This document shows, one piece after another, positions 22,763 through 31,181 of a DNA stretch of 64,000 nt; the first letter of the stretch is position 1, and every line of letters starts with the position of its first letter. The stretch comes from Polymorphobacter megasporae (lineage in GTDB: Bacteria > Pseudomonadota > Alphaproteobacteria > Sphingomonadales > Sphingomonadaceae): positions 248,001 through 312,000 of the forward strand of contig NZ_CP081849.1 of the NCBI RefSeq assembly GCF_018982885.2, written 5' to 3'. The translations under genes and the position numbers were made by a program. The notes beneath the pieces are model-generated. The model saw only the letters and a list, made by a program, of their open reading frames with translations, did no database searches and was not told the DNA's origin.

Positions 22763-24961
22763 ATGCCGCGTTCATCTGCTGTCCTGAAGACTATTCTGCT
22801 GGCTGCCGCCTCCGTACCTTCAGTGGCGGCCCGGTCAGCCGATGTCGCAGCTGCGCCATCGGCCAGCGCTCCTGCTGACGAAATTGTCGTAACGGCAAGA
22901 CGGCTCGACGCAGCGCGCGACGCAATTCTGCCGAGCCTCGGCGCTAGCAAATACACCTTCGACCGGCAGGCGATCGCAGTCTTGCCACAGGGTCAGGATC
23001 AGAGCCTCGTCAACCTGCTGCTGCAGGCTCCCGGCGTCGTTCAGGACAGCTACGGCCAGATCCACGTCCGCAACGAGCATGCCAACGTCCAGTACCGGGT
23101 CAACGGTGTCATCGTGCCGGAAAGTATCACCGGGTTCGGTCAAACAATCGACGTCCGGTTGGCGGATTCGATCTCGTTGCTGACGGGCACGCTGCCGGCT
23201 CAGTATGGCTACCGCACCTCAGGCGTGGTCAACATTACCACACAGACCGGGGCCTTCGCTAATAGCGGTGATGTCGGCTTCTACGGCGGCAGTCGCGGGA
23301 CAATCGAGCCGAGCGCCTCGATCAAGGGATCGAGCGGCGGCCTCAACTATTTCGCCAGCGGCAGCTATCTGCGGAACGACCTCGGCATCGAAAATCCGAC
23401 CTCCTCGCGCGATGCGATCCACGACCGGACCGACCAGTTCCGCGGCTTCGCGTATGTCTCCGACATCCTGTCGGAGACGAGCCGGATCAGTGCGTTCGGC
23501 GGAGCCTTCTCCGGCCGGTTTCAAATTCCGAATAATCCCGGGCAGATGGCCGGCTTTACCGTCAACGGCGTGTCGGACTTCAACTCGGCGCTACTCAATC
23601 AGAACCAGCATGAGAACACCTATTATGGCGTGCTGGCGTACCAATATTCGGCCGATGCGCTATCGGTCCAGGTCGCTCCCTTTGTGCGCTATTCCCGGAC
23701 GACCTTCACGCCCGATCCGCAGAACGGCGACATCATCTTTAACGGCTTCTCGGACCGGTCGCGGCTTTCGAGCCTCGCCTACGGCGTCCAGACTGACGCC
23801 AGCTACAAGTTATCCGACCACCATACCCTGCGCGGCGGCTTCTTTTTCCAAAACGAGCGGACGCGGTCGAGTGTGACGTCGCTGGTCCTTCCGACCGGTG
23901 CGCCGAATGCAGCCGGGGGCTTCGATCCGTGCACCTCGGACAATTTCGACCAGTGCGTGCCAACGAGCGACGCTCCCTTTTCGCAGACTGTCGCCGGGAC
24001 TAAGACCGGGCAGCTCTACGGCGTCTACCTTCAGGACGAGTGGTCGATCACGCCCGAGCTGACGCTCAATTTCGGCGCACGCTTCGATGCGGTCCACGCT
24101 TACACTACCGAGAACCAGCTAAGCCCGCGGATCAACCTAGTTTATCAGCCCAGCAAGGCGACCACGTTCCACGCCGGGTATGCCCGCGACTTCACGCCGC
24201 CGCCCCAGGAGCTGATCGGTACATCGACCGTCGCTGTTTTCAACAGTACGACCAAGCAATCGGTCGTGCCGTTCGCCGATCCGGTAAAAGCCGAACGCGA
24301 GCATTATTTCGACGCCGGTGTTCTCCACACTATCCTGCCCGGGCTGAGCGTCGGCCTAGACGGCTATTACAAGATCAAGCGCAACCTGCTCGACGAGGGC
24401 CAGTTTGGCGAGGCGGTTGTCCTGTCGCCGTTCAACTACGCTCAAGGCTATGCGTGGGGCGTCGAGGTGACGACCAACTACCATGCCGGGCCGCTTACGA
24501 TCTATGGCAACGCTACGCGCGGGCAGGAACAGGGGCGTAATATCGTCTCGAGCCAGTTCTTTTTCGCGCCCGACGAGCTTGCGTACATCGCCAACCACCG
24601 CATCTTCACTGACCATAACCAGTTCTGGTCAGCGTCGGCGGGAGCGAGCTATGTTTTCGACGACGGCATCGGCAAGCTGACGCCGACGATCGATGCGATC
24701 TACGGCAACGGACTGCGTGCTGGCGATCCCAATGGCATCATTCCCAACGGCGGCAAGCAGCCATCGTACACCGTGGTCAATCTCGGTATCGAGCAGAGCC
24801 TCGATGGGCCTGGCTTCCTGAAGGGTCTCTCGGTCCGGTTCGACGTGATCAACGTCGGTGACAAGAGCTACGCCATCCGCGACGGCTCAGGTGTGGGGGT
24901 AGGGGCACCGCAGTTTGGACAGCGTCGCGCCTTCTTTGGCGGTATCCGCAAGTCGTTCTGA
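22763..24961 (+). CDS. TonB-dependent outer-membrane receptor, possibly zinc
   Basis: 732 residues. The ATG at 22763 has GGAG five bases upstream; an open frame extends farther back without support. A signal peptide is followed by DEIVVTARR, a plug domain (QGQDQSLVNLLLQAPGVVQD, YRVNGVIVPE, GYRTSGVVNITTQTG) and a long barrel ending in a terminal phenylalanine (GIRKSF). The stop overlaps the MerC-domain gene by one base, and a Zur-type regulator follows, so zinc (or another divalent metal) is the most likely cargo; nickel is the alternative given nikR upstream. The product acts in the outer membrane with TonB-ExbBD encoded elsewhere. Confidence 0.88.
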   Translation: MPRSSAVLKTILLAAASVPSVAARSADVAAAPSASAPADEIVVTARRLDAARDAILPSLGASKYTFDRQAIAVLPQGQDQSLVNLLLQAPGVVQDSYGQIHVRNEHANVQYRVNGVIVPESITGFGQTIDVRLADSISLLTGTLPAQYGYRTSGVVNITTQTGAFANSGDVGFYGGSRGTIEPSASIKGSSGGLNYFASGSYLRNDLGIENPTSSRDAIHDRTDQFRGFAYVSDILSETSRISAFGGAFSGRFQIPNNPGQMAGFTVNGVSDFNSALLNQNQHENTYYGVLAYQYSADALSVQVAPFVRYSRTTFTPDPQNGDIIFNGFSDRSRLSSLAYGVQTDASYKLSDHHTLRGGFFFQNERTRSSVTSLVLPTGAPNAAGGFDPCTSDNFDQCVPTSDAPFSQTVAGTKTGQLYGVYLQDEWSITPELTLNFGARFDAVHAYTTENQLSPRINLVYQPSKATTFHAGYARDFTPPPQELIGTSTVAVFNSTTKQSVVPFADPVKAEREHYFDAGVLHTILPGLSVGLDGYYKIKRNLLDEGQFGEAVVLSPFNYAQGYAWGVEVTTNYHAGPLTIYGNATRGQEQGRNIVSSQFFFAPDELAYIANHRIFTDHNQFWSASAGASYVFDDGIGKLTPTIDAIYGNGLRAGDPNGIIPNGGKQPSYTVVNLGIEQSLDGPGFLKGLSVRFDVINVGDKSYAIRDGSGVGVGAPQFGQRRAFFGGIRKSF

Positions 24962-25419
24962 TGAAGCTCGTCGACTTCCTCGCTCACGGCGATCGGCTCT
25001 CCAACGACGATTTGCATCGTGTTGCGCCGCGTCGGGGATGGTTGTTGACGCGCTGGCTCGATCGCGGTGCAGTCGGGCTGTCGATGCTTTGCCTGGTTCA
25101 CTGCCTCGCTTTTCCCGTGGTGGTACTGGCCCTACCCACGATGGGCGAAATCCTGCCGCGACAATGGTGGGTCCACCCGGTGATCTTTGCGCTGGCGGTG
25201 CCGATGGCGACGATCGCGCTCGTTCGTGGCTGGTCGGATCATCGCGACCGCCGGCCTGTCCTGCTCGGGGGTCTCGGCCTGGCCCTCCTGGGCCTAGGTC
25301 TCCTTGCCGCCGAAGCGAGTGCCGCAGAAGTCCTCCTGACAGTGGCTGGGGGCATGATCGTCGCCGCCGCGCACCTGCTCAACTGGCGGCTGGGGCGGCA
25401 TGGTCATGCAGGCACCTAA
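24961..25419 (+). CDS. MerC-domain inner-membrane protein
   Basis: 152 residues. Three or four membrane segments, the first holding LCLVHC (C44, H47, C48), the metal-binding signature of MerC-like proteins. A cytoplasmic loop with WSDHRDRRP lies in the middle and the tail is histidine-bearing (GRHGHAG). MerC proteins move mercury or other soft or divalent metals across the inner membrane. Here the one-base overlap with the TonB receptor and the Fur-family gene after it suggest a role in moving the same metal onward. There are no mercury genes (merA, merR) in the window, so mercury resistance is unlikely. Confidence 0.82.
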   Translation: MKLVDFLAHGDRLSNDDLHRVAPRRGWLLTRWLDRGAVGLSMLCLVHCLAFPVVVLALPTMGEILPRQWWVHPVIFALAVPMATIALVRGWSDHRDRRPVLLGGLGLALLGLGLLAAEASAAEVLLTVAGGMIVAAAHLLNWRLGRHGHAGT

Positions 25420-25465
25420 CCCCGGCCACCTTGTTATCCGCCCGGGGACTGTTCATATTCGGCGA

Positions 25466-25933
25466 ATGGGAACAGCCACCGCACACAAGCATCGGCTGCC
25501 GGCCGGGCCTGCCTTGGTGACGGCTGCGCGAAGCGCGTTTGAGCGAGCCGGGGACCAATGGACCGATTTGCGAGCCACGGTTTTCGATGTCCTTATCAAC
25601 TTTGAAAAGCCCGCCAGCGCCTACGAGATCACCGATGCCGTATCGAAAGCTACGGCTCGGCGGGTAACGGCCAACACGGTTTACCGCATCCTGGACCTCT
25701 TTGTCGCCAGCAACATCGCGGCGCGGGTCGAAAGCAGTAACGCTTATATTGCCACCGCCCATCCCGACTGTCGCCACGATTGCATTTTCCTCGTCTGCGA
25801 TCGGTGTGGTAAAACTAGTCATATCGATGATGACCGCATTGCCGGCGACATGCGTGCGGCGGCAAGTGCGACTGGGTTTATGCCTTTGCGGCCGGTGCTC
25901 GAGGTTAGGGGTTTGTGCGCTGACTGCGCGTGA
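25466..25933 (+). CDS. zur: Fur-family regulator, Zur-like
   Basis: 155 residues from the ATG at 25466. The winged helix with TANTVYRILDLFVASNIAAR and the dimerisation domain with HPDCRHDCIFLVCDRCGKTS are clear. The structural zinc site is CDRCGK, paired with GLCADC at the C-terminus. The regulatory site has the histidines and cysteine in HPDCRHDC. The motif arrangement is closer to Zur than to Fur. In-frame starts at 25400 and 25406 would overlap the MerC gene and give an extra 20 residues of poor composition. As last gene of the receptor/MerC/regulator group it probably controls that group. I did not find a clear Zur box. Confidence 0.85.
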   Translation: MGTATAHKHRLPAGPALVTAARSAFERAGDQWTDLRATVFDVLINFEKPASAYEITDAVSKATARRVTANTVYRILDLFVASNIAARVESSNAYIATAHPDCRHDCIFLVCDRCGKTSHIDDDRIAGDMRAAASATGFMPLRPVLEVRGLCADCA

Positions 25934-25970
25934 TCTGAGCTGCCCCAACAGATCAATAAAATAAGATCGA

Positions 25971-26027
25971 CGAACGGCAGCTTACCTGCATTTGGTGTCT
26001 GAAAGCTGCCAGTCCGTTACCGGCCCC
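25971..26027 (+). repeat. dispersed 55-58 bp palindromic repeat, copy B
   Basis: Starts CGAACGGCAGC, has GAAAGCTGCCAG in the middle, and ends GTTACCGGCCCC. GGCAGCTT and AAAGCTGCC form the inverted arms. One of the two best-preserved copies. Confidence 0.7.
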
Positions 26028-26103
26028 ATTGCATACCATGCATACCATGCTACCCCGCCGCTTACGGTTCGGCTATCAAGTAGGGTGCGATCGGGGCACG
26101 AGC

Positions 26104-26835
26104 ATGCGCGACCAGAACCGTCCAGCAGTGCTTGCCCATCAACGGTTCGATGCCGATCGAAGCGCTTTCGTCTGCCTCGACCTTGCATCGCGGTTCCAAC
26201 GCATTCACGAAACCAATCTGTGGGGTGCCTTAACCAGCGTGTCGGGCCTCGGCTCCGAAGCCACAGCGACTGCCAAATTGCAGGCCGATTTGCCCGCGCT
26301 CCTGAAAAGCCTCGGGGTGGCATCGCTGCTCGATGCGCCGTGCGGGGACGCTAGCTGGATCATTACGGCCGGCATCGACGTCGACTATATCGGCGTCGAC
26401 ATTGTGCCCGCGCTGATCGGAGCCGCGCGCGTTCGCACTTGGCCTGATCCTGCCAAGATCCGCTTCATGGTCGCCGACATCACCGCCGACAATCTGCCGT
26501 GCGCCGACGCCGTGCTCTGCCGCGATTGTCTGGTGCATCTGTCATTCGAGAACATCTGGCGTGCGGTGGAGACTTTCCGGCGCTCGGGGGCCACTTGGCT
26601 GATTACCACCACCTTTTCGGACTGGTCCACAAACGTCGATATCGAGGATGGCGACTGGCGAGCGCTTAATTTCATGCGTCCGCCGTTTACCTGGCCGATG
26701 CCGCATTTCCTTCTCGATGAAGGGTGCGATGAAGCCAGCGGCGGGTATCGCGATAAGAGCCTTGGGGTCTGGCGGCTGCGGGATATCCGACTCCATGCGG
26801 CAGCTATCGAGACACGGGAAGGGAGGGCGCCATGA
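26104..26835 (+). CDS. class I SAM-dependent methyltransferase
   Basis: 243 residues. Motif I is LLDAPCGDASWI, followed by an acidic strand end IGVDIVPALI and a motif IV-like DAVLCRDCLVHL. The family includes small-molecule and glycan methyltransferases of the FkbM/Methyltransf_25 kind; the substrate cannot be told. The ATG at 26104 is preferred over ATGs at 26029 to 26047, which lie in a short CATGCATAC direct repeat just after a dispersed repeat. The stop overlaps the next gene as ATGA, so it forms a two-gene unit with an acetyltransferase. Confidence 0.8.
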   Translation: MRDQNRPAVLAHQRFDADRSAFVCLDLASRFQRIHETNLWGALTSVSGLGSEATATAKLQADLPALLKSLGVASLLDAPCGDASWIITAGIDVDYIGVDIVPALIGAARVRTWPDPAKIRFMVADITADNLPCADAVLCRDCLVHLSFENIWRAVETFRRSGATWLITTTFSDWSTNVDIEDGDWRALNFMRPPFTWPMPHFLLDEGCDEASGGYRDKSLGVWRLRDIRLHAAAIETREGRAP

Positions 26836-27368
26836 CTGGGTTTCAGGACTCTTTGACTGATCGTCCCGTCCTTCACACCGATCGCCTGTTACTACGTCGC
26901 CCTGAAGAACAGGACATGCAGGCGATCGTCGACATTGCAGGCGATTGGGAGGTCGCGAGGCGTCTAGCGCGGATGCCGCACCCCTACACGATCAGCAATG
27001 CGCAGTTTTTCATTGATGTCGTGGTGCCGTCGGAACTGGTCTGGTCGATCGTCTGGCGCTCCTCAGAACGAGTTGTTGGCATCATCGGTCTCACGCCAAA
27101 AGAGGGCAGCCCTCCCACTGCTGAGCTTGGCTATTATGTTGCTCAGACCGAGTGGGGGAAGGGCATTGCCACCGAAGCCGGGGCGCAGGTCGTGGCCTTT
27201 GGCACTGACTTATTTGGTCGGCAGCAACTTACCTCGGGCTATTTCGTCGACAATCCGGCGTCAGGCCGCGTACTCGATAAGCTGGGCTTCAAGCCGGTGG
27301 GAACCGCCGATCGGCCATGCCTGACGGAAGGCAATTTTAAACCCTCGATTGAGATGCGGCTCATTTAA
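26832..27368 (+). CDS. GNAT acetyltransferase, RimJ/RimL type
   Basis: 178 residues. The start TDRLLLRRPEEQDMQAIVDI and the acetyl-CoA loop region QTEWGKGIATEAGAQVV, then GYFVDNPASGRVLDKLGFKP, are diagnostic of the RimJ/RimL branch, which acetylates protein N-termini or small molecules with acetyl-CoA. It is translationally coupled by ATGA to the methyltransferase, suggesting both modify the same product or act in the same response. A 16-base-pair hairpin about 90 bases beyond the stop separates it from the convergent PEP-CTERM gene. Confidence 0.85.
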   Translation: MTGFQDSLTDRPVLHTDRLLLRRPEEQDMQAIVDIAGDWEVARRLARMPHPYTISNAQFFIDVVVPSELVWSIVWRSSERVVGIIGLTPKEGSPPTAELGYYVAQTEWGKGIATEAGAQVVAFGTDLFGRQQLTSGYFVDNPASGRVLDKLGFKPVGTADRPCLTEGNFKPSIEMRLI

Positions 27369-27456
27369 GCGAGCCACCATGCTTTTGTTAACGATCCAAA
27401 CCAACGTTTGAACTCTGGCAGCCGAGGCATGGTGCGGCGGCTCGGCACCGACGATA

Positions 27457-27498
27457 GCTCTATTCGTCACGCGGTATAGGCTGCGTGACGAATAGAGC
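27457..27498. terminator. perfect 16-bp stem, probable bidirectional terminator
   Basis: GCTCTATTCGTCACGC at 27457-27472 and its exact complement at 27483-27498 around a ten-base loop. It lies between convergent genes ending at 27368 and 27514, just 15 bases from the latter. It lacks a T-run on either side, so termination may need a factor, or the stem may protect transcripts. Confidence 0.6.
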
Positions 27499-27513
27499 GA
27501 AGAAGATGTGGTT

Positions 27514-28215
27514 TTAAGCGGCGACGCTGACCGTGCCGGCGCGGCGGCGCATGACGCCGCCGACGACGCCGAAGCCGGCGAGCATCATTGCCCAACTGGC
27601 GGGCTCGGGAACCCCTCCGACAGTTGGCACGCCAGCGAATACCCGCAGTTCAGCTAGGCCGTACTCGTTGGCACTACAGCACGGCGTATTCACCGAAGCG
27701 ACGCTCGTCGGAAGAAACTGGAGGTAGCGAAATGTGCTGCTGCTCAACGATGTGAACGATTGAGCGGCAATCGGGTCGGTGACCGGCGCGGCTGTTAGCG
27801 TCCCCGACGCGACGGTCGTCGTAGGTCCCGTTAATGTAAATCCATTGCCCCCATCCAGCCCGACGGAATTACCTGCGACGATCGAGAAATTACCTGTGCC
27901 GCGATCCCCATAGAAAGCGTTGTGCGTGTTGAACAGGTCGAAGCTGGCGATCGTATATTTCGCCCCCAAATCGACAGTAATGTAGGCATTCTGCGGCCCA
28001 TTTTCGGCATTAATCCAATAGTGGTAAACACCAGGTGTCGTATCGTAGACCGATCCTGTCTGCTGATCGAAAATATTGGCGGCAATCTGCAAGTTACCGT
28101 AGCTGCCGGTGTTGCCAATAACCGAGCCTGGGGAAAGGATAATCTGCGCTGCCGTCGCTGGCAGCGCAAACGCAGTCAGCGCCGCAGCGCCGCACAACAA
28201 CCAATTCAGTTTCAT
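27514..28215 (-). CDS. secreted protein with PEPxxWA-CTERM sorting signal
   Basis: 233 residues. A signal peptide (MKLNWLLCGAAALTAFALPA) is followed by a beta-rich domain with NAYITVDLGAKYTIASFDLF, which resembles an F5/8-type or discoidin-like carbohydrate-binding fold. The tail has the sorting signal VPEPASWAMMLAGFGVVGG followed by a basic MRRR. Such proteins are exported and processed at the C-terminus by an exosortase-type system; the PEPxxWA variant is typical of Sphingomonadales. It probably ends up on the cell surface or in matrix. It diverges from a LuxR-type regulator, which may control it. Confidence 0.85.
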   Translation of the reverse strand: MKLNWLLCGAAALTAFALPATAAQIILSPGSVIGNTGSYGNLQIAANIFDQQTGSVYDTTPGVYHYWINAENGPQNAYITVDLGAKYTIASFDLFNTHNAFYGDRGTGNFSIVAGNSVGLDGGNGFTLTGPTTTVASGTLTAAPVTDPIAAQSFTSLSSSTFRYLQFLPTSVASVNTPCCSANEYGLAELRVFAGVPTVGGVPEPASWAMMLAGFGVVGGVMRRRAGTVSVAA

Positions 28216-28320
28216 TGTTTTCCCCTTTTGTCCGCGACCGTTGCTGTAGGTTCGTTAATATGCCCTTCAGTTTTTGGTCGAAATCACGCAGGATGATACC
28301 TCTCCGTCTTGAGGGGTGCC

Positions 28321-29058
28321 ATGTTTCAGCAACACACAGGACGGATGCCCGCCGAGCTGGCAGCGGCCACTTCACTGGCTGACTTGGCCGCGCGTTTTCA
28401 GATCGCCGTTGAGGTCTGCGGCATGACCGCTTCAGCGAGCGGCATGGTGTCTGGTCCTCGTGTCCTTGGGCCGAACCAGTTCCATTTCACCAACTGGCCG
28501 GCGGCATGGCTTGCCCTGTATCAGGCGCGGGGCTTCGCGAAGTTCGATCCCTTGCCACGATGGGCGATTATCTCGGGGGAGGCGGTTGCGTGGAGCGAGA
28601 TAATGGCTCGGTTGGAACCGAGCGACCCAGGCTTCCAGGTCTACGCGGCAGCCGGGGTGCATGGCTTTTTCGAGGGGTTCGCAACGCCGGTGCGCGGGCG
28701 AACCGGCGCGCTTGGGCTGGTCGCCGTCGCCGGGGGCCGCCGCGCTGAGTTTAATGCCGACGAACGCGCTTATCTCCAGTCGATCTCGATTGCGGCCCTT
28801 CATCGTGGCGAGGAGCTGCTCGGTGTTCCCAAGCCGTTGGTCGGTACCTTCACCCCACGCGAGCACGAGTGCGTCGCGCTGCTCCGCCAGGGCTTTACCG
28901 ACCCTGAAATTGGCCGGGTGATCGGCATCTCACCCACAACGGTCAAATTTCATCTAGACAACGCACGGCGCAAAACCGGCACAAGAAACCGGGTCGAACT
29001 CGCCGTCGGCGCGCATGCATTCCCCGTACAGGGCTTGGTGGATGCGGCGCTTAAGTAA
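28321..29058 (+). CDS. LuxR-family regulator with autoinducer-binding-like domain
   Basis: 245 residues from the ATG at 28321, which has GAGG six bases upstream. The N-terminal half resembles an autoinducer-binding domain (FTNWPAAWLALYQARGFAKF, FDPLPRWAI, then GFATPVRGRTGALG). The C-terminal half is a LuxR helix-turn-helix: FTPREHECVALLRQGFTDPE, then ISPTTVKFHLDNARRK. No luxI-like synthase is nearby, so it would be a solo receptor. It diverges from the PEP-CTERM gene across 105 bases. Regulation of that surface protein by an acyl-homoserine lactone or related signal is a reasonable inference. Confidence 0.88.
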   Translation: MFQQHTGRMPAELAAATSLADLAARFQIAVEVCGMTASASGMVSGPRVLGPNQFHFTNWPAAWLALYQARGFAKFDPLPRWAIISGEAVAWSEIMARLEPSDPGFQVYAAAGVHGFFEGFATPVRGRTGALGLVAVAGGRRAEFNADERAYLQSISIAALHRGEELLGVPKPLVGTFTPREHECVALLRQGFTDPEIGRVIGISPTTVKFHLDNARRKTGTRNRVELAVGAHAFPVQGLVDAALK

Positions 29059-29105
29059 CACGTTGTCTAGCTCAGGCCAGCTGCGCGAATTGTGAGTTAT
29101 ATATA

Positions 29106-29123
29106 TGATAATGTCCTTTATCA
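29106..29123. promoter_or_regulatory. TGATAA/TTATCA inverted repeat
   Basis: Six-base arms around a six-base centre, 28 bases before the first gene of the recombinase operon. An overlapping AATGTC/GACATT pair (29110-29129) shares the same DNA. Similar arms precede the other tyrosine recombinase at 8624-8640. It could be an operator or a recombination core. Confidence 0.35.
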
Positions 29124-29151
29124 GACATTGTAGGCGCGCTAATGTGGGCCG

Positions 29152-29355
29152 ATGACCTACCGTGTTCGCATCGCCCCAGTCCCCACCGTCATCGACGACA
29201 ACGAGGCGCCAGTCGTCGGCGCGCGGGTGCTGGAGATCATCTTCCCCGGCGACACCATCGATACCGCTGCGGGTCGGATCAACATCATCGTCGGGGCGGG
29301 CACCGCTAAGATCATGGTCGCCGGCAAGATTTTGCGGAGCATCCCGTTATGCTGA
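29152..29355 (+). CDS. small hypothetical protein, first gene of recombinase operon
   Basis: 67 residues, beta-rich (ARVLEIIFPGDTIDTAAGRI, then IIVGAGTAKIMVAGKI), with no signal peptide and no family I recognise. It overlaps the next gene by seven bases. The short tail PLC is odd. The operon of three small genes ending in a tyrosine recombinase is compact, with overlaps at each junction, which argues that the gene is real. Confidence 0.6.
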   Translation: MTYRVRIAPVPTVIDDNEAPVVGARVLEIIFPGDTIDTAAGRINIIVGAGTAKIMVAGKILRSIPLC

Positions 29356-29756
29356 TGCGGCTGACGATCTTGGGGCTGGCGGGGATGGCCGCGATCGCGC
29401 CAGCATTGGCCGACTCAGGCGGCTTACGGCTCGCTGCCGCTGGTGACCGTTCTCGGCCGTCTCCAGCAGCAGCCGCGTGTCCTTTCCTAGTCGATAGTCC
29501 GACGACGATCGCGGCCAAGAGTGATTCGCCGGCGGAAGCGATACAAGTGATCGGCGAGATGGCGGACAAGGGCGAGCCGTTTCAGGTGTCCGATGCTCTG
29601 CCAGCCGGGCCACATCCTCCGTGGTCACGGTTCGTGTCCGCACAGGGGCAAGGCTGTGATCTGACAATTGACTACGAGCACGGAGGCATCGGCCATTTCC
29701 GGGCAAAAAAGCGTCTGCATTTTGACGGCCTGAATTGGACCCTAGTCAACCGATGA
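29349..29756 (+). CDS. small secreted hypothetical protein
   Basis: 135 residues. A signal peptide (MLMRLTILGLAGMAAIAPALA) is followed by a mature region of about 110 residues with two cysteines (AAACPFLVD and GQGCDLTID). Two cysteines in the periplasm suggest a disulphide. No family recognised. The stop overlaps the next start as ATGA. Why a secreted protein is made from a recombinase operon is not clear; immunity, entry exclusion or a cargo gene are possibilities. Confidence 0.65.
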   Translation: MLMRLTILGLAGMAAIAPALADSGGLRLAAAGDRSRPSPAAAACPFLVDSPTTIAAKSDSPAEAIQVIGEMADKGEPFQVSDALPAGPHPPWSRFVSAQGQGCDLTIDYEHGGIGHFRAKKRLHFDGLNWTLVNR

Positions 29757-30172
29757 GCCATGCCGTGTTCAGCCACTGGCTGCGACGACGGCAAGAGCGT
29801 GCTGTGCCAAACGATGCGTTTGGGCAAAGTCTGATCGACGACATCCGGTTTTTGGTGCGTTTTCAGCGCTGCCGGTCAACTCCGGTCACCTGGATGCCAG
29901 CAACAGCCTGCGAGAAAAAACGCTGGGACGCGCATTCAGTGATCGGCCGGTTTGGTGACCCGTACGCCGTCGCGGTGGTCAACGGTGAGGAGTGGGTGGT
30001 CCGCGAGCGGATCTGGCATGGGTGGCCCGATCCTGCGCGCTTTGTATTCTTTGCCGTGTCCGACGAGCGCATTCGGGTTGCGGTAGATTTCAATGCCTGG
30101 CCGCAGGTCTGGGTAGCGCCGGCGGGACCCGGCATCGGGATCGAAATGCAAGCTTTGGAGAACGAAGAGTGA
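29753..30172 (+). CDS. hypothetical cytoplasmic protein
   Basis: 139 residues, tryptophan-rich (VVNGEEWVVRERIWHGWPDP, later FNAWPQVWVAPAG), no signal peptide or membrane segment. I recognise no family. The start is the ATGA overlap with the upstream gene and the stop overlaps the recombinase start as GTGA, so it is coupled on both sides. Confidence 0.65.
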   Translation: MSHAVFSHWLRRRQERAVPNDAFGQSLIDDIRFLVRFQRCRSTPVTWMPATACEKKRWDAHSVIGRFGDPYAVAVVNGEEWVVRERIWHGWPDPARFVFFAVSDERIRVAVDFNAWPQVWVAPAGPGIGIEMQALENEE

Positions 30173-31131
30173 GCCAGCTTGCCTCCCTGCCGTCGCCAAG
30201 TCTCGTGCTGCCGGCGCTGATCATGACAGGCGGTGAGCGCACGCGGGTCCGCTTCCTCGAATTCTTTGCAGTGACGATCCGCAATCCCAACACGCGCCGC
30301 GCCTACGTCCAGGCGACTAATGAATTTTTGGGCTGGTGTGAGGGCAGGGGAGTTGCCTCGATCGCCGCGGTGAAACCGCTTCACGTCGCCGGCTACGTCG
30401 AGGAGCTTGGCCGCGTGCGCAGCGCGCCGACGGTCAAACTGCGTTTGGCAGCGGTACGTTACCTGTTCGACTGGCTGGTGATCGGTCAGATCGTGCCGGC
30501 CAATCCGGCTGCGTCGGTGCGGGGGCCGAGCCACAGCGTCCGCCGCGGCAAGACTCCGGTGCTGGCCCCGGCCGAGGCCCGCCAGCTACTCGATGCGATC
30601 GACGTGTCTACTCCCTCCGGCCTGCGTGACCGGGCGCTGATCGGGCTAATGACCTACAGCTTTGCGAGGGTAGGGGCCGCGTTGGCGATGCGAGTCGAGG
30701 ACGTCTACATCCAGAACCGGCGGTTATGGGTGCGGCTGCACGAGAAGAGTGGCAAGCGCCACGACTTGCCGTGCCATCATAACCTTGAGGCGTATTTAGA
30801 ATCCTATATCGATGGCTGCAGTCTACGCGACGATCGCAAGGGGCCGCTGTTTCGGACACTGGGGCGGGGAACGCGGCAGCTGAGCGCGACGCCGCTACCG
30901 CAGGCCAATGCGTTTGCCATGGTTCGCCGGCGGGCGGCAGCTGCCGGTATCGCGACGGCGATCGGCAACCACTCGTTCCGCGCGACCGGGATCACCGCCT
31001 ACCTCAAAAACGGCGGCACGCTGGAAAAGGCGGCGGCGATGGCCAACCATGCCTCTACCCGGACCACCCAGCTCTACGACCGGCGGACCGACGAGATGAG
31101 CCTTGATGAGGTCGAACGCGTGCTGATCTGA
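30169..31131 (+). CDS. tyrosine-type site-specific recombinase
   Basis: 320 residues from the GTG at 30169, preceded by GGAG at eight bases. The N-terminal core-binding domain has NPNTRRAYVQATNEFLGWCE. The catalytic residues are legible: R167 in MTYSFARVGAAL, lysine in HEKSGKRH near 196, H268 and R271 in NHSFRATG, ANHASTRTTQLYDRR with the nucleophile near 303. The motif ending YDRR is typical of integrases of small integrative elements and of dispersed recombinases in sphingomonads. A longer frame to 29992 would overlap the upstream gene and lacks sense. The gene is the last of a four-gene unit beginning at 29152. Confidence 0.9.
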   Translation: MSQLASLPSPSLVLPALIMTGGERTRVRFLEFFAVTIRNPNTRRAYVQATNEFLGWCEGRGVASIAAVKPLHVAGYVEELGRVRSAPTVKLRLAAVRYLFDWLVIGQIVPANPAASVRGPSHSVRRGKTPVLAPAEARQLLDAIDVSTPSGLRDRALIGLMTYSFARVGAALAMRVEDVYIQNRRLWVRLHEKSGKRHDLPCHHNLEAYLESYIDGCSLRDDRKGPLFRTLGRGTRQLSATPLPQANAFAMVRRRAAAAGIATAIGNHSFRATGITAYLKNGGTLEKAAAMANHASTRTTQLYDRRTDEMSLDEVERVLI

Positions 31132-31181
31132 CGGGCGGACAGAAGCAGCCGTCACCCGATCTTGGCCATCTGCCTTGATCT

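Noticed and set aside
24961-25419. Mercury resistance operon
   Set aside because: Only a MerC-like protein is present; merR, merT, merP and merA are absent, and the neighbours are NikR and Zur-type regulators.
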